This document shows positions 55,658 through 64,000 of a stretch of DNA of 64,000 bases, piece after piece; positions within the stretch are counted from its first letter, which is position 1, and each line of letters begins with the position of its first letter. This DNA comes from Aliivibrio sifiae (GTDB taxonomy: Bacteria > Pseudomonadota > Gammaproteobacteria > Enterobacterales > Vibrionaceae), in assembly GCF_002954715.1 (NCBI RefSeq), contig NZ_MSCP01000002.1:1311569-1375568 (forward strand), read 5' to 3'. The position numbers were made by a program, and so were the translations under genes. The notes below the pieces were generated by a model, which did not search any database, had not been told where the DNA came from, and saw only the letters and a list, made by a program, of their open reading frames with translations.

Positions 55658-56422
55658 ATGTTGATTGATGGAAACACCCCCTTTTATGTTGATGACATGC
55701 CTTACTCTTTTGTTGGCATTGCAGCCCAAATTGGTAAACACGATTCAGGCATGCATATTCACAACCGTGCACAACTGCTGTTTGCACCTCATGGTTGTAT
55801 GAGTATTACTCTTGATGGGCAACATTGTGTTTTACCTCCAACCAAAATAGCTTGGATACCTGCGGGGATTGAACATTGCGCTACCATGACCAATGTCGTT
55901 GCCTATCGCTCTCTTTATTTTGATCCTCTCGCTATCGATAATTTACCAACAGAACTGAGTATTTTTAGCGTCACACCATTATTAAAGGAATTGATCGAAC
56001 GAATGGCTTTTTGGGAATGGGATAAACCAAGTAATGAGCAAGCAAATACCTTGGCTTTATGTTGTGAAGAACTTTTTTACGCAGAAAAGAATGAACTCAC
56101 ACTACCTTTACCCAAAGATAAACGATTAGCACTGTGGTTAGAAAAAGTAAAACAAAGAACACTATTACCTCAACCATTGAATGAAATGGCAAAGCATATA
56201 GGGGCAAGCAGCAAAACCATTAGCCGGTTATTCATAAAAGAAACCGGGATGCCTTACCAAGCGTGGCGACAACAATGGCGACTGCTCACTGCGATTGAAC
56301 AATTATCAGAGAAAAAAAGTGTCTCTGTTGTCGCCCACGCGTTAGAGTTCTCCAGTGACAGCGCGTTTATTCATTTCTTTAAGCAACACACTGGAGAAAC
56401 CCCAACTCATTACATAAAATAA
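55658..56422 (+). CDS. AraC family transcriptional regulator
   Basis: The 254-residue protein has a cupin-like N-terminal domain (MHIHNRAQLLFAPHG, residues 32-46) and a C-terminal AraC HTH pair (about 155-254; MAKHIGASSKTISRLFIKE, ALEFSSDSAFIHFFKQHTG). Divergent from the MFS gene, so it probably controls that pump. The arrangement resembles the E. coli nimR-nimT pair, but the transporter families differ. The ATG at 55658 is preceded by AAGGACAA. Confidence 0.85.
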   Translation: MLIDGNTPFYVDDMPYSFVGIAAQIGKHDSGMHIHNRAQLLFAPHGCMSITLDGQHCVLPPTKIAWIPAGIEHCATMTNVVAYRSLYFDPLAIDNLPTELSIFSVTPLLKELIERMAFWEWDKPSNEQANTLALCCEELFYAEKNELTLPLPKDKRLALWLEKVKQRTLLPQPLNEMAKHIGASSKTISRLFIKETGMPYQAWRQQWRLLTAIEQLSEKKSVSVVAHALEFSSDSAFIHFFKQHTGETPTHYIK

Positions 56423-56549
56423 TATTCCTTATTTAAAATTTGAATACCCTTTAATTTCCAAAATAGAAATAAGTCTTCTTATTAATTTCACTAAATGAAA
56501 GTGGATTTATCACTTAAAATAAAACCATACTAATAAAAAGGGTTTTATC

Positions 56550-58076
56550 ATGAGTCAAGAACGCTTCTATAGCATCATTACCGATGCCAACTTATCTCCA
56601 AAACAAAAATCTCAGTATTTAGCATTAGAGGCAGAAGCAAGCTTGCCTTATATGGAGATTGACTCAGAAACTCAACAAGCTTTAAAAGATGGCGTGTTAT
56701 GTGACATGTTTGAAGGTCATGCACCATTTAAACCACGCTATGTATTACCAGATTATGCTAAGTTTTTAACTCAAGGTTCTGAATTCCTAGAGTTGAGCCC
56801 AGCTGAAGACTTTGATGATGCATTAAATTTACTGACTATTATTTATCATCACGTTCCTTCGGTTACTTCTATCCCTGTTTACCTTGGCCAACTTGATACA
56901 GTGCTTATGCCTTTTGTTGGATCTCTTAGTGATGAAGAGATTTACCAAAAACTAAAACGTTTCTGGATCATGCTTGATCGCACCCTTCCTGATGCATTTA
57001 TGCATGTAAATATTGGTCCAACAGATAACATCATTTGCCGTACTATCTTGCGCGTTGATGCCGAATTAAAACAAATCGCACCGAATCTAACCTTTATGTA
57101 CGATGCTGACGTTACACCAGACGATTTACTTCGCCAAGCCGCATCAAACATTTGTGAATGCAGCAAACCGCACATTGCAAACTACCCTGTGCACGCAAAA
57201 GCGTATAACAATACAGGCTTTGGTATTGTTAGTTGCTACAATTCTCTGCCGCTTACTGGTGGGTCAAACACATTAGTTCGTATGAACCTAAAAGAAGCGG
57301 CTAAAAAAGCACAAAATAAAGCTGATTTTATTGAGAACGTTTTGCCATATTACTGCAAAGTAATGTTTGGCTTAATGGATACTCGTAGCGAGTTCTTACA
57401 TGAAAAATCTAACTTCTTTGAAGGCTTCTTAACAAAAGAAGGTCTAATCAATGAAGATCGATTCGCACCAATGTTTGGTATTTACGGCATGGCTGAAGCG
57501 GTTAATATTTTGCTGGAAAGAGAAGGTATTGATGCAAAATACGGACACGATGAAGTTGCAAACCTATTAGGTCACGCTATTTCGAAACAACTTTCTGAAA
57601 TTGTGGCAACGACGGATGTTAAATACGGCTACCACAAAAAAGCATTGCTTCATGCTCAAGGTGGGATCAGTTTAGATCTTGATGTGACTCCTGGTGTTCG
57701 TATTCCTTACGGTACCGAACCTGATCCAGTATCTTATGTGCAAGCAACCGCAGGGCACCACCAATACTACACGTCAGGTATCAGTGATATTTTAACGATT
57801 GATGAAACCGTTAAATCAAACCCAGAAGCGATGTTTAATCTAGCGAAAGGGGCTCTTCAATCTGGCTACCGTGAATTTACAGCAAACGTTGCATCAAATG
57901 ATTTAGTTCGTGTAACAGGTTACATGATTAAACTGTCTGACATTGCAAAATTTGATGATGAAGGTTCTCGCACTAACACCACATTCTTAGGTGCAGAAGC
58001 GGCTAAGAACACAGGTATTTTAGAGCGAAAACCTCGTGTTGCAGCGTTAGAAATTACACCAACGTACGCAGAATAA
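56550..58076 (+). CDS. yjjI: YjjI-type glycyl-radical enzyme
   Basis: The 508-residue protein is of the YjjI (DUF3029) family. The glycyl-radical box near the C-terminus is LVRVTGYMIK, with Gly457 as the radical carrier, and the preceding Cys site is around GIVSCYNSLPL. The length is shorter than pyruvate formate-lyase. The reaction of YjjI is not established. It is followed after 12 bases by its activase gene. It must work without oxygen. Confidence 0.9.
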   Translation: MSQERFYSIITDANLSPKQKSQYLALEAEASLPYMEIDSETQQALKDGVLCDMFEGHAPFKPRYVLPDYAKFLTQGSEFLELSPAEDFDDALNLLTIIYHHVPSVTSIPVYLGQLDTVLMPFVGSLSDEEIYQKLKRFWIMLDRTLPDAFMHVNIGPTDNIICRTILRVDAELKQIAPNLTFMYDADVTPDDLLRQAASNICECSKPHIANYPVHAKAYNNTGFGIVSCYNSLPLTGGSNTLVRMNLKEAAKKAQNKADFIENVLPYYCKVMFGLMDTRSEFLHEKSNFFEGFLTKEGLINEDRFAPMFGIYGMAEAVNILLEREGIDAKYGHDEVANLLGHAISKQLSEIVATTDVKYGYHKKALLHAQGGISLDLDVTPGVRIPYGTEPDPVSYVQATAGHHQYYTSGISDILTIDETVKSNPEAMFNLAKGALQSGYREFTANVASNDLVRVTGYMIKLSDIAKFDDEGSRTNTTFLGAEAAKNTGILERKPRVAALEITPTYAE

Positions 58077-58088
58077 GTTAACAATATT

Positions 58089-59000
58089 ATGGTTGACGCT
58101 ATCACTCAACAGAGCAATACCATCAACTATGACAAAACAGGATTGGTCAGTAAAATACTGACCTTTTCTTGTGTCGATGGCCCTGGAAATCGTCTTGTGA
58201 TCTTCTTACAAGGTTGTAATTACGATTGTATAACTTGTCATAACCCCCACACCATTAACCACTGCGATCATTGTGGTGATTGCGTCGAGCCTTGTCCAAC
58301 AGGAGCATTAGCCTTTAATGATTCTCCAAATAGAAAAGTCATTTGGAATGAAGCCTTATGTACTCAATGTGATAAATGTATTGATGTCTGTCCAAGTAAA
58401 TCTAATCCTAAAATAACGACTTACTCAGTAGAAAAGCTGCTTGAATTTACTAAAAAACATGCTCCATTTTTAAGTGGCGTTACTATTTCTGGTGGTGAAG
58501 CAACCCTACAATTGCCGTTTATTATTGAATACTTTAAAGCTATAAAATCAGAAGAATCATTAGGTCACCTTACCTGTTTTATTGACAGCAATGGCAGTTT
58601 ATCAGAGCAAGGATGGAACAAAGTTTTACCTTATCTTGATGGCACAATGATTGATTTAAAAGCATGGCAAAATGACACACATTTATGGTTGGTCGGCAGA
58701 GAAAACCACCGAGTATTGCACTCTATTAATTTATTGGCTCAATACGGAAAATTACACGAAGTTCGTTTATTGTATATTCCGAATAAAACCGATTTATTGA
58801 GTGAGATCGATGCTGTTAGTGAATATTTAAAAACACTGCCAGAGCACGTAACTATCCGCTTAAATGCTTTTCAACATCATGGTGTAATTGGTGAAGCCTT
58901 GGCATGGGATAAATGCAGCAAAGTACAAATGGAAGAATTTGAGGCCAAGTTAATTACTAAATTGGGGCGACCAGTTATCACCCCATCGGTTTATACCTAA
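58089..59000 (+). CDS. yjjW: YjjW-type glycyl-radical enzyme activase
   Basis: The 303-residue radical SAM protein has the motif Cys43-x3-Cys47-x2-Cys50 (GCNYDCITCHNP). A ferredoxin-like insert of two Cys groups (CDHCGDCVEPCP and CTQCDKCIDVCP) follows, typical of glycyl-radical activases. Its SAM-binding GGEA lies at SGVTISGGEATLQ. It should install the radical on Gly457 of YjjI. Cotranscribed with yjjI. Confidence 0.92.
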   Translation: MVDAITQQSNTINYDKTGLVSKILTFSCVDGPGNRLVIFLQGCNYDCITCHNPHTINHCDHCGDCVEPCPTGALAFNDSPNRKVIWNEALCTQCDKCIDVCPSKSNPKITTYSVEKLLEFTKKHAPFLSGVTISGGEATLQLPFIIEYFKAIKSEESLGHLTCFIDSNGSLSEQGWNKVLPYLDGTMIDLKAWQNDTHLWLVGRENHRVLHSINLLAQYGKLHEVRLLYIPNKTDLLSEIDAVSEYLKTLPEHVTIRLNAFQHHGVIGEALAWDKCSKVQMEEFEAKLITKLGRPVITPSVYT

Positions 59001-59034
59001 ACAAACCATTGATTCATAAAGAAAGCCTCAGCTA

Positions 59035-59053
59035 TAATGTTACTGTAACATTA
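59035..59053. promoter_or_regulatory. GntR-like operator before the gntR gene (three-base centre)
   Basis: TAATGTTAC-T-GTAACATTA is a perfect 19-base palindrome ending 13 bases before the gntR ATG. The ATGTTA/TAACAT halves match GntR-type operators of E. coli, but the spacer here is three bases (CTG) rather than the usual four. It may mediate autoregulation. Confidence 0.6.
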
Positions 59054-59066
59054 ACTAAGGCTTATT

Positions 59067-60074
59067 ATGACTACTGAGATTAGAAAATCACGCCCAACTT
59101 TACAAGATATTGCAGACAGAATCGGCATCACCAAAATGACGGTCAGCCGCTATATGCGAGCTCCTAGTTCAGTTGCAGAGCCAACGCGAGTCAAAATAAG
59201 AGCCGTTGTTGAAGAGCTTGGATACATTCAAAACCGTGCCCCAGCAATGCTTTCAAAAGCCTCAAGTAAAGCGATTGGTGTATTGCTACCTTCTTTATCA
59301 AACCAAGTATTTGCTAATTTTACACAAGGTATTGAAGCGGTAACCAATGCTTGTGGTTATGAAACCTTAATTGCCCACTTTAGTTACAGCAAAGATATTG
59401 AAGAAAACAAGATAGCGGCCCTACTTTCTTATCAGGTAGATGGACTTATTTTAACCAGTTCAGAGCATACTCCGCGTACATTACAAATGATAAAAACCGC
59501 TGGCGTACCAATTATCGAAGCGATGGAATTACCTGAAAACCCAATTGATATTGCTGTCGGATTAGATCACGAATTAGCGGCTTATACTGTCATTAAATCT
59601 ATGCTCAATAAAGGGAAAAAACACATCGTCTACTTTGGTGCCCGACTGGATACCCGAACACAACTACGTATGAATGGTTACGATAAAGCGATTACAGAAG
59701 CTGGATTTGAGCCAATCCACATCCTAACCGAAGCTCACTCAAGCTTTACCTTAGGTCAAAAACTTCTTGAACAAACATTAAACATGCACCCTACTGTAGA
59801 TGGGATCTTCTGTACTAATGACGATATTGCTATCGGAACAATCATGGCTTGCCAAGAAAGAAAAATCCCAGTACCACAACAAATTAGTATCGTTGGATAT
59901 AACTCATTAGACATAGGCCAAGCAATGTCACCAAAACTAACCAGCGTAGATACGCCTTTATATGCTATTGGAGAGAAAAGTGCACAATTACTGCTAGATT
60001 CTCTGGCAGGAAAAAGCCCAGAACAAAAAGTGTTTGATCTGGGCTTTACGATTACACAAGGAGAAAGCTTGTAA
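59067..60074 (+). CDS. gntR: GntR-like LacI family gluconate repressor
   Basis: The 335-residue LacI-type repressor has the HTH at residues 12-32 (TLQDIADRIGITKMTVSRYM), a hinge, and a sugar-binding domain (about 65-330). Proximity to edd, gntK and eda, and ATGTTA-TAACAT palindromes next to them, support GntR (gluconate operon repressor). An AAGG ribosome site precedes the ATG. It is transcribed away from yjjW and converges with edd. Confidence 0.85.
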   Translation: MTTEIRKSRPTLQDIADRIGITKMTVSRYMRAPSSVAEPTRVKIRAVVEELGYIQNRAPAMLSKASSKAIGVLLPSLSNQVFANFTQGIEAVTNACGYETLIAHFSYSKDIEENKIAALLSYQVDGLILTSSEHTPRTLQMIKTAGVPIIEAMELPENPIDIAVGLDHELAAYTVIKSMLNKGKKHIVYFGARLDTRTQLRMNGYDKAITEAGFEPIHILTEAHSSFTLGQKLLEQTLNMHPTVDGIFCTNDDIAIGTIMACQERKIPVPQQISIVGYNSLDIGQAMSPKLTSVDTPLYAIGEKSAQLLLDSLAGKSPEQKVFDLGFTITQGESL

Positions 60075-60087
60075 TTTCAGCTTTCTC
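60061..60087. terminator. Hairpin over the gntR stop codon
   Basis: GAGAAAGCT (60061-60069) pairs with AGCTTTCTC (60079-60087), with a nine-base loop containing the stop. Flanks lack a clear T tract, so it is at best a weak bidirectional terminator between convergent genes. Confidence 0.35.
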
Positions 60088-60129
60088 TATTGCGCTTTAT
60101 TCCTGCTCCTTAGATATTAAGCCAATCTA

Positions 60130-61926
60130 TTAATACAAGAATGAAGCGCCTTCTTCTGCACTCGAAACATTGTCTCGCATAATTTTGAACATATCTCGTC
60201 CCCACGTGACCTGCTCTTTTTCCGTATCAATGACCATAGGTTGACGCCCCTCATACGAGGTTAATAAATCTAACTTTCCATTTTCACTGTCAAGACGAAC
60301 AATATCTCCTTCTTGAATCAGTCCAATCACACCACCACGTAGGGCCTCAGGAGAAATATGGATAGCCGCTGGAATTTTGCCTGACGCGCCAGATAATCGA
60401 CCATCAGTAACCAAGGCAACTTTATAACCGTCTTTCTGAATATTTCCCAAAATAGGCATTAGCTTATGTAGCTCAGGCATTCCATTCGCTGCGGGTCCAT
60501 TGTGGGTCACGACAATAATACAATCTTGATTTAACAGGCCTTTTTTGTACGCTGTCTCCACATCATGTTGTGAAGTAAATACTTTCGCTGGCGCTTCTAT
60601 AAATCGGTATTCTTTTGCCACAGCAGACACTTTAATCACTGCGCTACCTAAATTACCGTGTAGCACTTTTGTTCCACCAGTACTTTGAAACTCTTCGCCA
60701 CTACATGCAATAACATTAGGGTTTGCAGTGCCTATGACATCGAACCATTCAAGCTGCCCATCAACCAAGGTTGGTGACATTAGCTGTTGATTGAAATCGC
60801 CAAAAGCTGGAGTAACATCAGTATGCAGTAATTCACTTTCATGCAGACGCTTCATTAGTGCAGGAACACCGCCAGCGACTTGAAATTCATTAATATCAGC
60901 TGGCCCGTTTGGATAAATCTTCACTAAAAGTGGAACAATATCAGACAAGTCGCTTAAATCTTCCCACGTTAAAATAAAACCTGCTGCACGAGCGATGGCA
61001 ATCATATGAATGCTGTGATTTGTACTGCCACCAGAGGCTAATAATGCAATTAAGCCATTCACTAAACTCTTCTCTGTAAACACCTTTTTTAACGGTCTAT
61101 ACGATGGGGTATCAGCAGTCATTGATGCCAAACGTACTGATGCATAATCAGTTAATGCCGCACGAAGTGGCGATTCTGGATGAACAAAAGCGGAACCTGA
61201 CAACATTAACCCCATCGCTTCAAATACAAGCTGATTTGTATTTGCGGTTCCATAAAAAGTACAAGTTCCAGAAGAGTGATAAGCATTACATTCCATTTTC
61301 TGCAACGCATCTTGCCCGACTTTGCCCGCTACAAATTTTTGTCGAACATCGACTTTTTCTTCATTGGTGATACCAGTAGACATTGGTCCTGCAGGAATAA
61401 ATGCCGTCGGTAAATGAGCATAACTTAGTGCCCCTATTAACTGTCCCGGGGCTATCTTGTCACAAATCCCAAGCAGTAATGTCGCATCAAATACATTATG
61501 GCTTAACGAAAACGCGGTAGATTGAGCAATTAAATCACGAGAGAAAAGAGACATATCCATGCCTGCTTGACCTTGCGTCACACCATCACACATAGCAGGA
61601 ACGCCACCCGCGATTTGTGCGGTATGACCGTGCTCATTTAGTGCTGATTTAATTTGATCAGGATAGTCTTTATATGTTTGATGTGCACTTAGCATGTCGT
61701 TGTATGCAGTAATAATCGCAACGTTTGCGTGTGTTAAATTCAATATCGTCGATTTTTCACTAGAACAAGAAGAAGCAACTGCATGTGCTAAATTACCACA
61801 AGACATTTGAGCTCGACCTTTACCCGCCTTTTCTTGTTCTTCAATTTTATTCAAAAAAGCCTGACGACTATCAACACTTCGTTCTTGGATTCGTTTCGTT
61901 ACCGCTAAGATGGTTGAGTGAGTCAT
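60130..61926 (-). CDS. edd: 6-phosphogluconate dehydratase
   Basis: The 598-residue protein is of the IlvD/Edd family. Cys-rich iron-sulfur elements appear at [13 protein letters not shown] and [17 protein letters not shown]. The C-terminal block [19 protein letters not shown] is the family signature. It makes 2-keto-3-deoxy-6-phosphogluconate from 6-phosphogluconate. The length is normal (about 600). It overlaps gntK by four bases. Confidence 0.95.
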   Translation of the reverse strand: MTHSTILAVTKRIQERSVDSRQAFLNKIEEQEKAGKGRAQMSCGNLAHAVASSCSSEKSTILNLTHANVAIITAYNDMLSAHQTYKDYPDQIKSALNEHGHTAQIAGGVPAMCDGVTQGQAGMDMSLFSRDLIAQSTAFSLSHNVFDATLLLGICDKIAPGQLIGALSYAHLPTAFIPAGPMSTGITNEEKVDVRQKFVAGKVGQDALQKMECNAYHSSGTCTFYGTANTNQLVFEAMGLMLSGSAFVHPESPLRAALTDYASVRLASMTADTPSYRPLKKVFTEKSLVNGLIALLASGGSTNHSIHMIAIARAAGFILTWEDLSDLSDIVPLLVKIYPNGPADINEFQVAGGVPALMKRLHESELLHTDVTPAFGDFNQQLMSPTLVDGQLEWFDVIGTANPNVIACSGEEFQSTGGTKVLHGNLGSAVIKVSAVAKEYRFIEAPAKVFTSQHDVETAYKKGLLNQDCIIVVTHNGPAANGMPELHKLMPILGNIQKDGYKVALVTDGRLSGASGKIPAAIHISPEALRGGVIGLIQEGDIVRLDSENGKLDLLTSYEGRQPMVIDTEKEQVTWGRDMFKIMRDNVSSAEEGASFLY

Positions 61927-62477
61927 GCTACTACCTTATTTTGTTGTGTATTACTTAGGTTGCTAAAGCGAGAAAGGCTTTCTAATTCTAAAACTGTTTT
62001 TTCAATAATGTCATTCAGCGTCGCATCAATATTTATGGTAATAACGCTTTTCTCACTCACTGGACGCTCTAAAATATCAAACTGACTCTTTACCATATTC
62101 TCTTTCATGAAATGACCAGAGCGAAAAGACATTCTTTGTAAGATAAGCTCAATACTTCCATCCAGAAAAACAAAACTGACGTTTTTATTCCCTTCTCGGA
62201 TTTTATCGCGATAGCTTTTTTTCAATGATGAGCAAACAATTACACCTGTTTCGTTTTTACTTTCAATGCTAAATGCCGCATCACGTACTCGCTCCAACCA
62301 AGGCAAGCGATCTTCATCGCTCAATGGCTCACCACGTGACATTTTTAAAATATTCGCTTTTGGGTGTAAGTCATCCCCATCGATAAATTTCGCTGAAATT
62401 CGTGTTGCCAGCAATTCACCAATCGTGCTTTTACCACAGCCTGAGACACCCATAATAATGATGCTTTTTCCTGACAT
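61923..62477 (-). CDS. gntK: Gluconokinase
   Basis: The 184-residue P-loop kinase opens IIIMGVSGCGKSTIGEL (Walker A), then DGDDLHPKANI and MSRGEPLSDEDRLPW, classical GntK/IdnK motifs. It phosphorylates gluconate to 6-phosphogluconate, feeding Edd. First gene of the minus-strand edd operon; two GntR-like palindromes lie upstream in the spacer with eda. Confidence 0.95.
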   Translation of the reverse strand: MSGKSIIIMGVSGCGKSTIGELLATRISAKFIDGDDLHPKANILKMSRGEPLSDEDRLPWLERVRDAAFSIESKNETGVIVCSSLKKSYRDKIREGNKNVSFVFLDGSIELILQRMSFRSGHFMKENMVKSQFDILERPVSEKSVITINIDATLNDIIEKTVLELESLSRFSNLSNTQQNKVVA

Positions 62478-62549
62478 TTTTACTCCCTAAGTTTTTTTGA
62501 GCTAGATCTCACTTTTCAAACATCGTGAAGAATTTAGTTTATTTCCTAA

Positions 62550-62579
62550 ATGTTATTGGTAACATGTTACCCGTAACTT
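62550..62579. promoter_or_regulatory. Two overlapping GntR-like operators between gntK and eda
   Basis: ATGTTATTGGTAACAT (62550-62565) has the four-base-spaced GntR pattern. ATGTTACCCGTAACTT (62564-62579) is a second, slightly imperfect copy starting inside the first. The pair lies in the 154-base spacer of the divergent gntK-edd and eda units, so one regulator could control both. Confidence 0.65.
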
Positions 62580-62631
62580 AGAGGTTTGTGAAACTATTTT
62601 CTTCAAGCTTCGACCAATTAAGGGATAAAAA

Positions 62632-63246
62632 ATGCAAACCATCGAACAGCAATTAAAAGAAATCAAAATCGTTCCAGTTATCGCAATTGAAGATAAAAAT
62701 AATGCAGTTCCACTCGCTAAAGTACTTATAGAAAATGGATTACCTTGTGCTGAAATAACCTTCAGAACCGAGGCTGCTGTTGAATCTATTCGTTTAATGA
62801 GAGAAGCATACCCAACACTGTTGATTGGTGCAGGTACAGTATTAACAACCCAACAAGTTGATGACGCTATCGATGCGGGTGCTGATTTCATTGTCAGTCC
62901 AGGTTTGAACCCAACCACAGTGACTTACTGCCAAGAGAAAAACATTCCTATTATCCCAGGAGTTAATAATCCAAGCTTAGTTGAACAAGCAATGTCTTTA
63001 GGATTAAAAACCGTCAAATTCTTTCCTGCGGAACCTTCTGGTGGCCTATCGATGCTAAAAGCTTTATCTGCAGTTTATCCTGTCAGCTTTATGCCAACCG
63101 GCGGCATTAGTCCAACGAATGTTTCTGATTATCTTGCTTTACCCTCTGTTGTCGCTTGTGGTGGAACATGGATGGTGCCAAATGCCATGATCAACAACGG
63201 TGATTGGAAAGGTTTAACTCAGCTAGTAAAAGACGTAAATAATTAA
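62632..63246 (+). CDS. eda: 2-keto-3-deoxy-6-phosphogluconate aldolase
   Basis: The 204-residue class I aldolase has Glu in CAEITFRTEAA, the turn IGAGTVLT, and the Schiff-base Lys in KTVKFFPAEPSGG. It cleaves KDPG to pyruvate and glyceraldehyde 3-phosphate, the end of the Entner-Doudoroff route begun by Edd. AAGGGA precedes the ATG. A PTS gene follows about 110 bases later on the same strand. Confidence 0.95.
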   Translation: MQTIEQQLKEIKIVPVIAIEDKNNAVPLAKVLIENGLPCAEITFRTEAAVESIRLMREAYPTLLIGAGTVLTTQQVDDAIDAGADFIVSPGLNPTTVTYCQEKNIPIIPGVNNPSLVEQAMSLGLKTVKFFPAEPSGGLSMLKALSAVYPVSFMPTGGISPTNVSDYLALPSVVACGGTWMVPNAMINNGDWKGLTQLVKDVNN

Positions 63247-63358
63247 ATTTTGACAAAAACAAAACAATAACAAGGCGAGCGATGAGTACTCTGTTGGTTA
63301 TTTAATCAATGATTCGTTCGTCTGTTCTCACACATGGAAAGTAAACTTGGAGTTAAGC

Positions 63359-64000
63359 ATGTCAAAGAATTATGGCGCTACTGCACAATCCGTCGTTGAA
63401 AAACTCGGTGGTTCACACAACGTTATCGCAGTAACTCACTGTATGACACGATTACGCTTTGTTGTAAAAGACGAAAGTTTGATTGATGTTACTTCCCTAA
63501 AAGCAATTAAAGGCGTAATGGGTGTTGTTCATAACAGTGATAAATGCCAAGTAATTATTGGCAATACTGTCTCTTACGTATTTAAAGAAGTGACTGCGCT
63601 TTGTAATTTAAGTGGTCAAGAAGATATCGAGACGACTAAAGTAAAGCTGACACCAAAAGTCATTGGTGCAAAAATTTTAGATGCCTTAATTGGTACCATG
63701 TCTCCACTGATCCCTGCGATCATCGGTGGCTCAATGGTAAAACTATTAGGCATGATCCTCCTAATGGCTGGAGTATTTGAAAAAACAGATTCAACCCTTA
63801 TTATTTTAAATACCATAGGCGACGGTGCTTTCTTCTTCTTACCAATTATGGTTGCCGCTTCTGCCTCTATTAAATTTAAAACTAACATGTCATTAGCCAT
63901 TGCGATTGCGGGCGTGCTTGTTCACCCTGCTTTTGTTGACCTAATGGCACAAGCAGCAAACGGGGTCGAAGCAACCTTCTTTGGCGTTCCTGTCCTTGCC
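63359..64000 (+). CDS. PTS EIIBC sugar transporter (partial, cut by window end)
   Basis: The frame starts at ATG 63359 with GGAGTTAAG eight bases before and stays open to the window edge (214 codons). The EIIB domain is first, with phospho-Cys28 in THCMTRLRFVV and KGVMGVVHNSDKCQVIIG. The EIIC membrane domain follows (from about residue 100; PLIPAIIGGSMVKLLGMIL). The B-C order and sequence type are those of the glucose/beta-glucoside/sucrose superfamily. The substrate cannot be told from this part; neighbours suggest a sugar that feeds the Entner-Doudoroff route. Confidence 0.85.
   Translation, partial: MSKNYGATAQSVVEKLGGSHNVIAVTHCMTRLRFVVKDESLIDVTSLKAIKGVMGVVHNSDKCQVIIGNTVSYVFKEVTALCNLSGQEDIETTKVKLTPKVIGAKILDALIGTMSPLIPAIIGGSMVKLLGMILLMAGVFEKTDSTLIILNTIGDGAFFFLPIMVAASASIKFKTNMSLAIAIAGVLVHPAFVDLMAQAANGVEATFFGVPVLA

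Noticed and set aside
54438-55787. Longer reading frame of the MFS gene with 76 extra N-terminal codons
   Set aside because: The extra part is not MFS-like, overlaps the divergent regulator gene and the first good ATG with a ribosome site is at 55559.

Overview
The window is AT-rich (by eye well under 45% GC) chromosomal DNA from a gamma-proteobacterium. The gene content fits a marine or host-associated Vibrionaceae member, most likely Aliivibrio (V. fischeri relatives), possibly the smaller chromosome. This rests on the DUF3332 lipoprotein, the rcp/tad locus layout, the ttr-tsd locus and the YjjI/YjjW pair. Species assignment is inference; no rRNA or tRNA gene was seen.

Layout. 1-9057 (minus strand) is a tightly overlapping tad/rcp operon for Flp pili (flp, tadV, rcpC, rcpA, rcpB-like, tadZ, tadA, B, C, D, E and the start of tadF, cut by the window edge). 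Behind it lies a three-gene minus-strand unit (9478-11801): an XRE-type regulator, a response regulator with a degenerate EAL domain, and an HPt protein. This looks like part of a phosphorelay with no kinase of its own. 12226-14397 holds an orphan YnjB-like binding protein and a divergent LysR regulator. 14518-25618 looks like a desulfation and envelope island: two DUF1254/DUF1214 proteins, a serine-type sulfatase, an anaerobic sulfatase-maturing radical SAM enzyme, a FadL-family outer-membrane protein, an EptA-type phosphoethanolamine transferase and an OmpR/kinase pair. 26660-29980 is debris-rich accessory DNA: an IS3 orfA remnant, a sialate O-acetylesterase-like protein ending in a 9-copy heptamer repeat, a second heptamer repeat, a broken serine recombinase and other relics.

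29990-44039 is mixed: a YeiH-type exporter, a membrane protein, an unannotated 49-codon gene, trmK, a YidA-type phosphatase, a UgpQ/MFS pair, a hybrid histidine kinase with at least three lesions, a DUF3332 lipoprotein, a DoxX/LysR pair, and a diguanylate cyclase overlapping a solute-binding protein. 44175-53625 is a tetrathionate locus: ttrR-ttrS divergent from ttrBCA, followed by tsdB-tsdA-like dihaem cytochromes. An identical 18-base element with an inverted repeat lies about 80 bases upstream of both ttrB and tsdB and is the best operator candidate in the window.

53803-59000 has a small periplasmic protein, an MFS/AraC divergent pair, and a YjjI glycyl-radical enzyme with its YjjW activase. 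59067-64000 is an Entner-Doudoroff/gluconate cluster: gntR (LacI type), edd-gntK on the minus strand, eda on the plus strand and the start of a PTS EIIBC gene cut by the window end. GntR-like palindromes lie before gntR and between gntK and eda. Many convergent gene pairs share clear bidirectional terminators.
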